Shown piece after piece: positions 19,173 through 27,893 of a stretch of DNA of 64,000 nt (within the stretch, counting starts at the first letter, position 1; each line of letters opens with the position of its first letter). This stretch comes from Polyangiaceae bacterium (GTDB taxonomy: Bacteria; Myxococcota_A; Polyangia; Polyangiales; Polyangiaceae), in NCBI GenBank assembly GCA_013214025.1, contig JABSRN010000002.1, forward strand, positions 1 to 64,000, given 5' to 3'. The notes under the pieces were generated by a model. That model ran no database searches and was not told the DNA's origin. It worked only from the letters and a program-made list of their open reading frames with translations. The translations under genes and the position numbers were made by a program.

Positions 19173-22100
19173 ATGAAGTCTCGCGGCAAGATTCCAGCAT
19201 TGCTGTGGGTTTCGAAAGGCCCATTCGGCTCTGAGGAAGTTCTCATCGGCGCGTGCTTCGGGGAGTTCCATAGGGGCGGGCAAGGGCACAATCAGTATAC
19301 TGAGCGCTCTGTCTGCCGTACCGCAACGCCGACAGATGGCGCCCCCTCCGAAAGAAAACCACACGTGCAAGACCCTGTTCAAGACCCGCCGCCCGAAGCT
19401 ACACCGGCCGACATCGCTATCGTCGGCTTGGCTTGTCGAATGCCGCACGCGCGCAACGCCGCGGAGTTTTGGGAGAATCTTGAGACCGGCAAGAACTGCG
19501 TCACCGAGATCCCTGATGAACGATGGGATCTGTGGTCTGCCGGCTACACGCCTCATGACGAGGAGATCATAAAGCATGCGCGCCACGGCGCGTTGGTAGA
19601 CGACATTGACGCCTTCGACGCAGCGTTTTTCGGTATCTCCCCGGTCGAGGCACAGCACATGGATCCGCAACAGCGGATGCTCATGGAGCTGACGTGGTCC
19701 TGTATCGAAGACGCTGGCTATGATCCGAAGTCGCTCTCGGGGACGAACACTGGCGTTTTCGTTGGCTGGAGTAACGGGGACTATCAAACACTTTGGGGCG
19801 CTACCCGCGCTGCCGGTGGTGCGTACTGTGGCCCGGGGTTCTCGGCTGCCATGTTGCCGAATCGGGTATCCCACTTTTTCGGGTTTTCAGGCCCTAGCGT
19901 CCCGGTCAACACGGCATGTTCCAGTTCCCTAGTAGCGCTGCACCAGGCCGTTCGAGCGATCAACGCCGGCGAGTGCGAGATGGCGTTCGTCGGGGGCGTG
20001 AACTTTCACAGCCAGCCGTTGTGTTACGTCTGGTTTGACACCGCCGGGATGCTTTCGGCCGACGGAGAGTGCCGAACCTTCGACGAGACCGCCAATGGCT
20101 ATGTGCGCGGTGAAGGCTGTGGTGTGATCATGCTCAAGCGCCTCAGCCAGGCGGTGGACGACGGTGACAGGGTGCTCGGAGTGATCAAGGGATCCGCCGT
20201 GAACCATGGCGCGAAGGCACCTACGCTCACTTCACCGAACCCGAGAGCTCAGGCTCGTGTGGTGGCAGAGGCCATCGAACAGTCCGGTGTGAGTCCGGAC
20301 ACCATCGGTTACATCGAGGCCCACGGTACTGGCACTCCACTGGGGGATCCCATCGAGATCCACGGGCTCAAGCGGGCCTTCTCAAGGATGTACAAGGCCC
20401 GCGGTCTGAGCGTGTCGGATACTCCGACCTGTGCGATTGGCGCGGTCAAGACGTACATCGGTCACCTCGAAGGGGCGGCGGGCATCGCCGGGGTGATTCA
20501 TGTGCTGCTCAGCATGAAACATCGCCGCCTGCACGGCCTCAACCACTTCAAGACGCTTAATTCTCGAATCAAGCTCGAGCAAAGCCCATTCAGCATGCTG
20601 GACTCGAGTCGCAGCTGGGAGCGGCTGACGGACGCGAAGGGTGAGCCCGTGCCGCTTCGGGCGGGGGTGAGTTCCTTCGGTTTTGGCGGCGCGAACGCTC
20701 ACGTTATCCTTGAAGAAGATGTGCGTTCTGCGAGCCCCTCAAGTGCGTGCAAGGGAGGCGAAGAGCTGTTGCTCATTTCGGGTCGAACGAGTGACGCCTT
20801 GCGCGAGAGTGCCACGCTCATCAAGGGTTACCTGAGCGGCGTCGGCGCCGAAGAAGACTTGGCCAGCGTTGCCCACACGCTCCAGTTGGGCCGCGCTCCG
20901 ATGGCCGAGCGACTCGCGCTGCTGGTGACATCGAGTGCAGACGCTGTCGCCAAGCTGCGAAACTGGTTGGGTGCGGGAGAGCCGCCGCCGATGTCATGGT
21001 CCGGCACTGCCACAGGCGGCGCCGAAGTTGCCGATCCGCAGTCGACTTTGGATAAGTGGTGCAGCGACGGCCATCTCCAGCAGCTCGCCAAGGCCTGGGT
21101 AAGTGGGGCGACCGTGGACTGGGAGAGGCTCGCTAGAGATCAGAAACCCCATCGCCTGGCATTACCGAGCTACCCCTTCGCGCGGCGTCGACACTGGCTC
21201 GACAGGATCCCCCTCGCGCCGACTACCAGCGCTGAAGAGATGATTGTGGTGGCGACTAACCGGGTACTCAACATCGAGAGTTTCGAAGCGATGTGGGTGC
21301 AAGAGGTTGTGGAAGTGGACTTCGATCTGGATTTACCACTGGTGGATCTCGAATCCATCACTGTGATCTCACTATCCATGCGAATAGAGAAAGATTTTGG
21401 CCTGAAGATAGACCAAGAGATGATTCTCGCTACTCACGACACGCCGAGAAAGATTATCGATTTCGCAGAACAGGCGGCAGCGTCCTCGTCGCCGATTCAT
21501 CGGGTGCCGATTGGCGGCGAAGAGCCGGTGCACTCCTTCGAAGATCTCGAAGTGGAGACGGGCGTGTTTGACATGTGCCGTCCCGAGCGTTGGTATTTTC
21601 CCCGAGCGAAATTGACCTTACCGATCATTTTCATGATCACGAATATGCGTCACGGGTCATCGCTGACGAGTCTCGCGATCAACGCTAACCCGAGGTTGTA
21701 CGCGCCCCAGGGGCTCTACCTACTTCCCTTCACGAACCTGGCCGAACGCGCCGAGGCACTGAAGAAGCAGATGCTATTCTTGGATGAAGGGTTGGTCCTC
21801 ACCGTTCAAGATCTATGGAAAACCGACCGCGCTGGCGCCGAAGATCTGGTGGCGGAGTGGGAGACGCTGCGGCTCCCTATCCACGAGGTGTATCGAGCGA
21901 TCCAAGAAAAATGCGCTCCCCGAATCCTGGTGGATCGCGGCACCAGTTACGCCCTAGACCGCGCGATACTGGAGCGGGCCGAACGCCTCTTCGATTCTGC
22001 AAAGTATCTGCATCTGATCCGTCACCCCTATAGCGTGCTGCGGTCCGGCACGACGCTGCTGGCCAAGACTGCGTTCCTGCGTCGCCTCATCACCAAGGAG

Positions 22101-23342
22101 GAATACGACTCAGGAGCTAAAAATCAGCATATTCACAATCTTGTCGACAAGATGTGGAGCACGACCCATATCAATGCGCTGCAGTTCGGAAATACGATCG
22201 ATCCGAAGCGCTACCAGCAGCTCCGCTTCGAGGAGTTGCTCAGTGACCCGCAGCCGACGCTGGAAGCAGTGTGCAAGTTTGCTGGGGTTCCTTTCGACGA
22301 CATCATGTTGCGACCCTACGATGTGGAAGACAATATCGCCCTTCATGGGATGAAGGGCAGGTCCGGGATCGCCAGCACTGATCCGAATCTGATGAAACAC
22401 AGTCAGATCGGCGGAAGCGGGAGTCAATCGGCGCGGCAGAAACCGCCGCCGCTGCCGGTCTCGGCGGCGACCCGCCTCTTTGCCAAACAGCTTAGCTATG
22501 ATGTTTCAGGGGACGCTGACACCCAGCCCCGAACCCCGGATCTAGCGTTGCCGCTGATCACTGACTGCGAGGGGCAGGGCATTGTTGCCGTACCTGGAAC
22601 CGGCGGCAACTTGCTTCCGTTCAAGAGCTTGCTCACCGGCTTGGGTCGACCCGCGACGGGGCTGCAGATGGTGGATTACGCGCCGTACTCAACGGTGGCT
22701 GACTTGGGCAGTTTCTTCGCCGAGCGTGCACCGATCAACAACGGCGATGCACTGGTCGGTTATTCTTCCGGCGCCTTTATCGTTTGGGAGATGGCTGCCG
22801 CGCTAATTCGGCAGGGTAAATCCATATCAACGCTCGTGTTGATCGATCGCGATCCGGCGGATCCCCAGGGCGCGATCAACGTCGCCAACATCGATGCCAA
22901 TTTGAACAATACACGCGGCTTCTTCGATCTCAGCGATCCCAACCCGCCGGCGGTGCTCGCCTTGATGGTACTTGCCCAGACACATTTCGGCGTCGCGGGG
23001 GAGAGGCTCGAAGATCTATCCGAGGCGCTCTCGCCAGCAGCCCGAGGCAACGCGCGTCCGATCCAGGCTTTCCTCAAGTTCTTTTCGGCGCTTCACATTC
23101 AGGAGCAGGACATTGCCAGCTTCGTGGCGCTATTTGTTCGTACCCGTCGCCTGATGTTCGACTACAAGCCGTCGGCGATCAACGTGCCGAACATTCGGAA
23201 GGTATTGATCCAGGCGCGTTCCAAAGAAGATGTCAGCGATGACCTCGGTCTGGAGCGCCATTACATCGAGGATTGCGATCACTTTACGATTCTGAACAAA
23301 CCGGAACTCAAAGAGATCCTTCACGACGTGTTGGCGAAGTAG
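19173..23342 (+). CDS. KS-ACP-sulfotransferase-thioesterase polyketide/olefin-synthase-like protein
   Basis: A 1389-residue modular enzyme. Residues 79-515 form a ketosynthase with Cys249 (NTACSSS), His384 (EAHGTGTPLGDP) and His431 (IGHLEG). Residues 530-676 are a linker (LQLGRAPMAERLALLV, LPSYPFARRRHWL) of the type that follows KS domains lacking an AT. An acyl carrier domain spans about 690-767 with probable carrier Ser728 (DLESI). Residues about 811-1053 form a sulfotransferase (MRHGSSLTSL, ILVDRGTSYALD, HLIRHPYSVLRSG, RFEELLSDPQPTLE). The thioesterase spans 1131-1388 with GYSSG (Ser1198) and His1370. In CurM and cyanobacterial Ols, ST-TE sulfates a beta-hydroxyl, hydrolyses the thioester and yields a terminal alkene. 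AT and KR are missing here. The ATG at 19173 may be too early; a GTG near 19363 also fits. Confidence 0.85.
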   Translation: MKSRGKIPALLWVSKGPFGSEEVLIGACFGEFHRGGQGHNQYTERSVCRTATPTDGAPSERKPHVQDPVQDPPPEATPADIAIVGLACRMPHARNAAEFWENLETGKNCVTEIPDERWDLWSAGYTPHDEEIIKHARHGALVDDIDAFDAAFFGISPVEAQHMDPQQRMLMELTWSCIEDAGYDPKSLSGTNTGVFVGWSNGDYQTLWGATRAAGGAYCGPGFSAAMLPNRVSHFFGFSGPSVPVNTACSSSLVALHQAVRAINAGECEMAFVGGVNFHSQPLCYVWFDTAGMLSADGECRTFDETANGYVRGEGCGVIMLKRLSQAVDDGDRVLGVIKGSAVNHGAKAPTLTSPNPRAQARVVAEAIEQSGVSPDTIGYIEAHGTGTPLGDPIEIHGLKRAFSRMYKARGLSVSDTPTCAIGAVKTYIGHLEGAAGIAGVIHVLLSMKHRRLHGLNHFKTLNSRIKLEQSPFSMLDSSRSWERLTDAKGEPVPLRAGVSSFGFGGANAHVILEEDVRSASPSSACKGGEELLLISGRTSDALRESATLIKGYLSGVGAEEDLASVAHTLQLGRAPMAERLALLVTSSADAVAKLRNWLGAGEPPPMSWSGTATGGAEVADPQSTLDKWCSDGHLQQLAKAWVSGATVDWERLARDQKPHRLALPSYPFARRRHWLDRIPLAPTTSAEEMIVVATNRVLNIESFEAMWVQEVVEVDFDLDLPLVDLESITVISLSMRIEKDFGLKIDQEMILATHDTPRKIIDFAEQAAASSSPIHRVPIGGEEPVHSFEDLEVETGVFDMCRPERWYFPRAKLTLPIIFMITNMRHGSSLTSLAINANPRLYAPQGLYLLPFTNLAERAEALKKQMLFLDEGLVLTVQDLWKTDRAGAEDLVAEWETLRLPIHEVYRAIQEKCAPRILVDRGTSYALDRAILERAERLFDSAKYLHLIRHPYSVLRSGTTLLAKTAFLRRLITKEEYDSGAKNQHIHNLVDKMWSTTHINALQFGNTIDPKRYQQLRFEELLSDPQPTLEAVCKFAGVPFDDIMLRPYDVEDNIALHGMKGRSGIASTDPNLMKHSQIGGSGSQSARQKPPPLPVSAATRLFAKQLSYDVSGDADTQPRTPDLALPLITDCEGQGIVAVPGTGGNLLPFKSLLTGLGRPATGLQMVDYAPYSTVADLGSFFAERAPINNGDALVGYSSGAFIVWEMAAALIRQGKSISTLVLIDRDPADPQGAINVANIDANLNNTRGFFDLSDPNPPAVLALMVLAQTHFGVAGERLEDLSEALSPAARGNARPIQAFLKFFSALHIQEQDIASFVALFVRTRRLMFDYKPSAINVPNIRKVLIQARSKEDVSDDLGLERHYIEDCDHFTILNKPELKEILHDVLAK

Positions 23343-23543
23343 GGCGGGGACAGTGGGCGAGTAGCTCGCCTCCGACGAGATTCAGTCCTGGAAAATTATG
23401 TTCGGCGCATAAGCGAAGGCGTTCACCAAAACACATGGCGGGCCTTTTGCGACGGGTCGTATGCCATAGATGGTGAGGATCGTTGCGTGAATCGAAGTCG
23501 CGACAGCTCCAGTAGCCGATCGAATGGGAGCGCAAGGAGACAG

Positions 23544-23562
23544 TGTCGCACAGTGTGCGACA
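23544..23562. promoter_or_regulatory. Perfect 19-bp palindrome, possible operator
   Basis: TGTCGCAC-AGT-GTGCGACA: 8-bp arms around 3 bases, 71 bases upstream of the GTG start of the desaturase gene. Size, symmetry and position suit a dimeric repressor or activator. A partial match (TGTCGCACAGTG) lies at about 10689. Function is inferred from position only. Confidence 0.45.
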
Positions 23563-23632
23563 TAGCTGAATTCCGACCACGGTTAGAAGCTGCTCAGTAG
23601 ATACTCATGCGGCCATCTGGCATATTGTACGC

Positions 23633-24832
23633 GTGAAGCCTCTTGCCATTGCCGTCCCGTCGGAACTAGCTGCCACGCCTTCCGCTCCCGTTGTTAGCGG
23701 CGTGCGGATCCGGCTGAAACCGGTATCCGTCACTCGAAAGGATATGTCAGCGCTTCGCTCAGAGCTCAAAGCCGCCGGCGCGTTCGAGAGTCGAGAGTTG
23801 TTGCAGTGGGCACGATTGAGTCTGTGGCTTGGCTGCATCGGAGGCGCCACGTTCGTTCAGGCGACAGCTGAGAACCTGGGGCTGGTGGTGGCGATGATCG
23901 CGATCCAAGCGCTTTTTCTCGTCCCGGCGACCATGCATGGCCATGACGCTGGGCATCGTGCGCTCTCTAAGAACGTGACGCGCAACAACCTCATGTTTTA
24001 CCTTTGTTATCCGTTGTTGTGGGGCGTTTCAGCGACACGTTGGAATACCCAACACAACGTCAAGCATCATCCCAGCCCGAACATCGAGTCCGAAGATTTC
24101 GTCGATCCGGATATCTTGCTGACTCCTTTCGTGACGACCCAGGCGCAGCACGAGGCGAGCACTCCGCGTCAGCAGTGGTTTCAACGCAACATTCAGGCCT
24201 ATGTGTTCTGGCCTGCTACGATGGGATTGGCTCTGCGCATGCAACAGCGCGGCCGCAGCGAACTAGTGGAGAGGATCCAGGCAGGCGGATTCACCAAGAG
24301 CATCGTCGCTGATATGATCTTGATGGTGGCGCACTACGCTCTGTTCATTGGCTTGCCGAGCGTGTTTTTTGGCGTGTTGCCCGTACTGGCGATTTACGTG
24401 GCTGTGTTCGGCTTGCTGGGACTCGGGTTGGCCCTTGTACTGATTCCTGGGCATATTGGATTGCCGATTCTGAACCGCGGCGAAGACTACTTCACCAAAC
24501 AACTAGTGGGCACCCGTAACTTTACGCCGCCGCCCGGATTCGGCTGGGCCTTTGTCGGCCTTCAACACCAGGTGGAACATCACCTGTTCCCGTCGATGCC
24601 CTACAGCAATACAAAAATCGCGGGGCCGATCGTTCAACGATGGGCGGAGAGTCGCGGGCTGCCTTATCACTCTATGAGTTGGTTTCGGTGTGTCGCTGAC
24701 GCTACCCGGTTTTTGCACAACGCTTGGCAGACTCCGACGGTCGACTACGACGAGTTAGACTCCGAGCCTACGGCTCAGGGGGCGACAGTGAGCTCTCCTG
24801 CAGTACTGGTCGAAACCGCGTCGGCTTCTTAG
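23633..24832 (+). CDS. Membrane fatty acid desaturase
   Basis: 399 residues from a GTG at 23633 (an ATG at 23743 is the other option). Three His boxes are present: HGHDAGH, HNVKHH and QHQVEHH. The last is the Q-x2-HH form also seen in front-end and some methyl-end desaturases; there is no cytochrome b5 domain. Hydrophobic blocks around 75-105 and 215-280 fit a four-helix membrane enzyme. It probably receives electrons from ferredoxin or a separate b5. It lies about 290 bases downstream of the KS-ST-TE gene on the same strand. With the b5-desaturase on the far side it suggests a polyunsaturated lipid pathway. The acyl substrate and position are unknown. Confidence 0.88.
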   Translation: MKPLAIAVPSELAATPSAPVVSGVRIRLKPVSVTRKDMSALRSELKAAGAFESRELLQWARLSLWLGCIGGATFVQATAENLGLVVAMIAIQALFLVPATMHGHDAGHRALSKNVTRNNLMFYLCYPLLWGVSATRWNTQHNVKHHPSPNIESEDFVDPDILLTPFVTTQAQHEASTPRQQWFQRNIQAYVFWPATMGLALRMQQRGRSELVERIQAGGFTKSIVADMILMVAHYALFIGLPSVFFGVLPVLAIYVAVFGLLGLGLALVLIPGHIGLPILNRGEDYFTKQLVGTRNFTPPPGFGWAFVGLQHQVEHHLFPSMPYSNTKIAGPIVQRWAESRGLPYHSMSWFRCVADATRFLHNAWQTPTVDYDELDSEPTAQGATVSSPAVLVETASAS

Positions 24833-25500
24833 AGCTCTCGCAAAGTTTGTGCGCAGGGAAATCCGATCGTCGCCAGCCGGAAGGTCAGTTCCGAGGGGCT
24901 TCGCTGCGTCGCCCTGATAGTTACCCGGTCGTCGAACATGCTCCCACCGCGCCGGATGCGAGTGCCGATCCCCGACCAGCTCTGCTTGCCAGGCGCGGAG
25001 GCCTCAAAGGAGTGTCCTCCGGGCTCGATCGGCATGGTTCGCGTCCGCATCAGTTTGGATATGGCCTCGGGATTGGCGGAGAATGCGTCGCGACGGCTCA
25101 GTGCGAGCCCGTCTGTCTGGGGCTCTGCCATCTGAAGATCTACGAACGCGACACGTTTGCGCAAATTGTCTGCGCGCTCCGTCGCCACGGGCCCCCCCCT
25201 TCGGTTGGCCTGACAAGTAGGCTGATTCCACGAAGGTTGCCCATGCACTGGGGATGCGCCCTTGTTCCTCGTAACCCTCGCCTAGATACAGCAACGTCCC
25301 AACGCGGGGACCGAGCCGGTGGCTCTCCAGTCGCTCGGGGCAGGCCGCAGCGAGATCGTCGGTCCTCATATGAGCGATGGCATTGTTGAAGAGCACTTCG
25401 GCGGCTCCTCTGCGGACGTGCGGTCGGCACTGGCCGGTGTTGCCAGGAGCGGCGAGAGCAGTGCGAGAACCCAATGGCCGAAGTTACAACGCGTCGACAT
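24829..25500 (-). pseudogene. Decayed paralogue of the TPR-type exported protein
   Basis: The ATG at 25500-25498 opens a signal sequence (WVLALLSPLLATPASAD) in one frame. A second frame gives AAEVLFNNAIAHMRTDDLAAACPE and LGPRVGTLLYLGEGYEEQGR. A third gives RADNLRKRVAFVDLQM and HSFEASAPGKQSW and stops at 24829. These match, in order, the protein at 1327-2395 (LLFDDTL, GTLLYLAQCYEEQGR, HVFSASAPGKDAW). The C-terminal membrane segments are gone. Frame changes fall near 25455 and at a C7 tract near 25192-25198. The 3' end overlaps the desaturase stop by a few bases. Confidence 0.65.
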
Positions 25501-25745
25501 GACCCCAAAAGTTAGCGTCCATTACCAACAATAGACCGCAGAAATAGAGGAGGGGGTGGGATGCCTGCGCCGTCTTGGAGACGGCGCAGCTTCACGGCGC
25601 TCATATCTGAGCCTCATCGCGAGTGGCCGGAAAATCTAGCTTCTGCGGATCTTGGGCTTAGACGGCGTCCGGACGCCTTGCACGGCGGCACACAACAAGG
25701 CAGTCTCATGCTTCTTTGTGCCCTGGCCATCTTCGGAGGAAGCTC

Positions 25746-27809
25746 ATGCAACTACGCAACAGACTCAACATTGGACTCATCCTAGCCGGCGGCCTCGCCT
25801 TTGCCGCATGTGGCGACGATGACGACGCGACCAAGGCCGCCCTGCCGGATGGCGGACAGCTGGATGCCTCGGGTTTCCTTTCCCCGGAGGAGTTGGACGC
25901 GCTGAAGCAGCAAATCGCCGCGCTGGAAGCGCTAGTGGCAGCCGCTGCCGACGGGGGCACCGCCAACTCCAGCGAGATATCGGCGCTGCAAGATCGGATA
26001 GGTGACTTGAACGAGCAGCTGGCAGCGGCGCTCGGCGACGGCGGTTCTGTGCAGAATGCCATCGACGATCTTTTAGCCTGTGAGGAGTCGAACACCTGTC
26101 AGACCTTGGCCGACAGCGTGGCGGGTCTCGGCGCCATCTCCGATGCCTATTGCACTTGGATGTTCGGTTGTTGCTCCGAAGATCAAGTGGATTACGGCGT
26201 GGGCACTGTCTTCGCCACCCTGGAGTCTTGCCAGAGTTCCTACCGTGGCATGCTCGCCAACGGCACCTTCCAGGACCCCCACATTAAGGGAGGGGTCGTC
26301 TACGAGATGGCCTGGCGGGCAAAGTACGCCCTACAAGATATCCAGCGATACGCTACCGCTATTCAGCAAGGTCGCGCCACGCTGGACAGCGACGCCGTCG
26401 CGGCCTGCGCGAGCGAGGTCAGCGCCATCGGTTGTTACGAGCGATACTACAACTGGACCTGCGCGGCTGGGTCCCTCCCGAGCTGCGTCGATCTGCTGGT
26501 GGGTACGCAGCTGGATGGAGAAGGTTGTTCGAGTCATCCTGAATGTGTGGACGGGTTGATCTGCCTCGGGCTGGACGAGTACGGCGGCTACGGCACTGCT
26601 CAGGGCATCTGCGTTGCCGAACTGGCGGTAGGGGAGCCCTGTCTCTACAATTCCGGCTGCGAAACTCGTCAAGAAGACCGTCTGTACTGCGACCAACGAA
26701 CGAACACATGCCAGGAGGCTCCTGGGTTGGGAGAAGCCTGCGAATTCGAGGACCCCACGTTTCAAAATGCCTCCTTGTGGGACCTAGTAGTTCCCTGTAG
26801 CGGAGAACTATCGTGCAGCCTGACGACTCAAACCTGCGTGTCCCTCTGCGAGGCCGGCGCGGAGTGTAATTATTACGACTTCAGTAGTGAGACCGACAAC
26901 TTCAGTTGTGTCGATGGCATGCGCTGCGATGCAACGACATTCGCCGCTGGTCAAAACGGTAGCTTTGGATTCTGTGCCCCTCCCAAGACCATTGGGGAAA
27001 CCGCTGACTATGACTCCGAGTGCGAGACCTGGAGTCGAAATGCCGGGGTGTGCCAGGGCAAGGGTGGTGAGGACTGCGAAATTGACCTGGATTGCGCCAC
27101 GAACGTCTGCACGGAGGAAAAGAAGTGCACGAAGTTCTGCGGCAGCTTGTTGACCGATGCCTGCAACGCTGACGAAATTTGCGTCGACGAGGAGTGCCAA
27201 GCGGCGAAAATCACGACGGGCGGCGACTGCTCCTTGGACGCTCACTGTGCCCAAGGAGCCTGCATTGGCGATATCTGTGTTGATCCCGTCGGCACGAGTG
27301 GTGCTTGCGCCGGCAACGATGCTCTCTGTCCGGCCAGCGAGTTCTGCAACGCCAGTGACGTCTGTGCCGCCATCGCCCAGCCGGCGGGTGAAGCCTGTAG
27401 CGACTGGCTCCACTGTGCCTCCGAGCGTTGCGATCTCGGCGGAACCAATCAGTGCGTAGCCGACGGCACCAAGAAGTCCGAGGGCGCTCCCTGCGCGGCG
27501 GATGTGGAGGATGCGGGCATACAAAACATGGCGGCAGCGCTGGACGAATGCAGAAAGGGACTGTTCTGTTTGCCCAACGCTCCGGGTCCCGATGGGGGCA
27601 TCACTGGTGTGTGCACGGCGCTCTTTGGTCAGGGAGAGAGCTGCGACAGTGGTCTCTTCGGAGTGCCTCAGTGCGAAGGCAACCAGCTCTGCACACCGTT
27701 CAATAACACCGGCAAGTGTCCTATTATTAGCGCCACTGCTTCCCAACAGTTGAGCTGTGTCTTGAGTGACATTCAATACGCGACGGCCACTCCGGTAAAT
27801 ATCAGGTAG
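25746..27809 (+). CDS. Large Cys-rich lipoprotein with coiled coil
   Basis: The ATG at 25746 has an excellent ribosome site (GGAGGAAG) and opens a lipoprotein signal ending LAFAAC. The 687-residue product has an Asp-rich stretch, a short coiled coil (ELDALKQQIAALEALV and SSEISALQDRIGDL), then over 400 residues with evenly spaced cysteines (for example CAGNDALCPASEFC and CDLGGTNQC). These resemble Dickkopf/EGF-like Cys-rich modules common in exported myxobacterial proteins. It is probably outer-membrane bound. A shorter relative lies at 59939-60937. Function unknown. A strong hairpin follows the stop. Confidence 0.8.
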   Translation: MQLRNRLNIGLILAGGLAFAACGDDDDATKAALPDGGQLDASGFLSPEELDALKQQIAALEALVAAAADGGTANSSEISALQDRIGDLNEQLAAALGDGGSVQNAIDDLLACEESNTCQTLADSVAGLGAISDAYCTWMFGCCSEDQVDYGVGTVFATLESCQSSYRGMLANGTFQDPHIKGGVVYEMAWRAKYALQDIQRYATAIQQGRATLDSDAVAACASEVSAIGCYERYYNWTCAAGSLPSCVDLLVGTQLDGEGCSSHPECVDGLICLGLDEYGGYGTAQGICVAELAVGEPCLYNSGCETRQEDRLYCDQRTNTCQEAPGLGEACEFEDPTFQNASLWDLVVPCSGELSCSLTTQTCVSLCEAGAECNYYDFSSETDNFSCVDGMRCDATTFAAGQNGSFGFCAPPKTIGETADYDSECETWSRNAGVCQGKGGEDCEIDLDCATNVCTEEKKCTKFCGSLLTDACNADEICVDEECQAAKITTGGDCSLDAHCAQGACIGDICVDPVGTSGACAGNDALCPASEFCNASDVCAAIAQPAGEACSDWLHCASERCDLGGTNQCVADGTKKSEGAPCAADVEDAGIQNMAAALDECRKGLFCLPNAPGPDGGITGVCTALFGQGESCDSGLFGVPQCEGNQLCTPFNNTGKCPIISATASQQLSCVLSDIQYATATPVNIR

Positions 27810-27826
27810 GCGGTTGGCGCCCCCAC

Positions 27827-27873
27827 CTGCCCCGTCAGTTTCGAATGGCTATCGCCCGAAACTGACGGGGCAG
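27827..27873. terminator. Bidirectional hairpin between convergent genes
   Basis: Perfect 17-bp arms (27827-27843 and 27857-27873) around a 13-base loop, lying 18 bases after the lipoprotein stop and 21 bases after the stop of the convergent glycosyltransferase gene. It is GC-rich without a clear T run. The placement strongly suggests a shared terminator. Confidence 0.7.
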
Positions 27874-27893
27874 CGTCGCTAGAGTCACCTACG

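Noticed and set aside
26808-27776. 322-codon minus-strand frame
   Set aside because: Antisense to the Cys-rich lipoprotein at 25746-27809; no ribosome site or domain.
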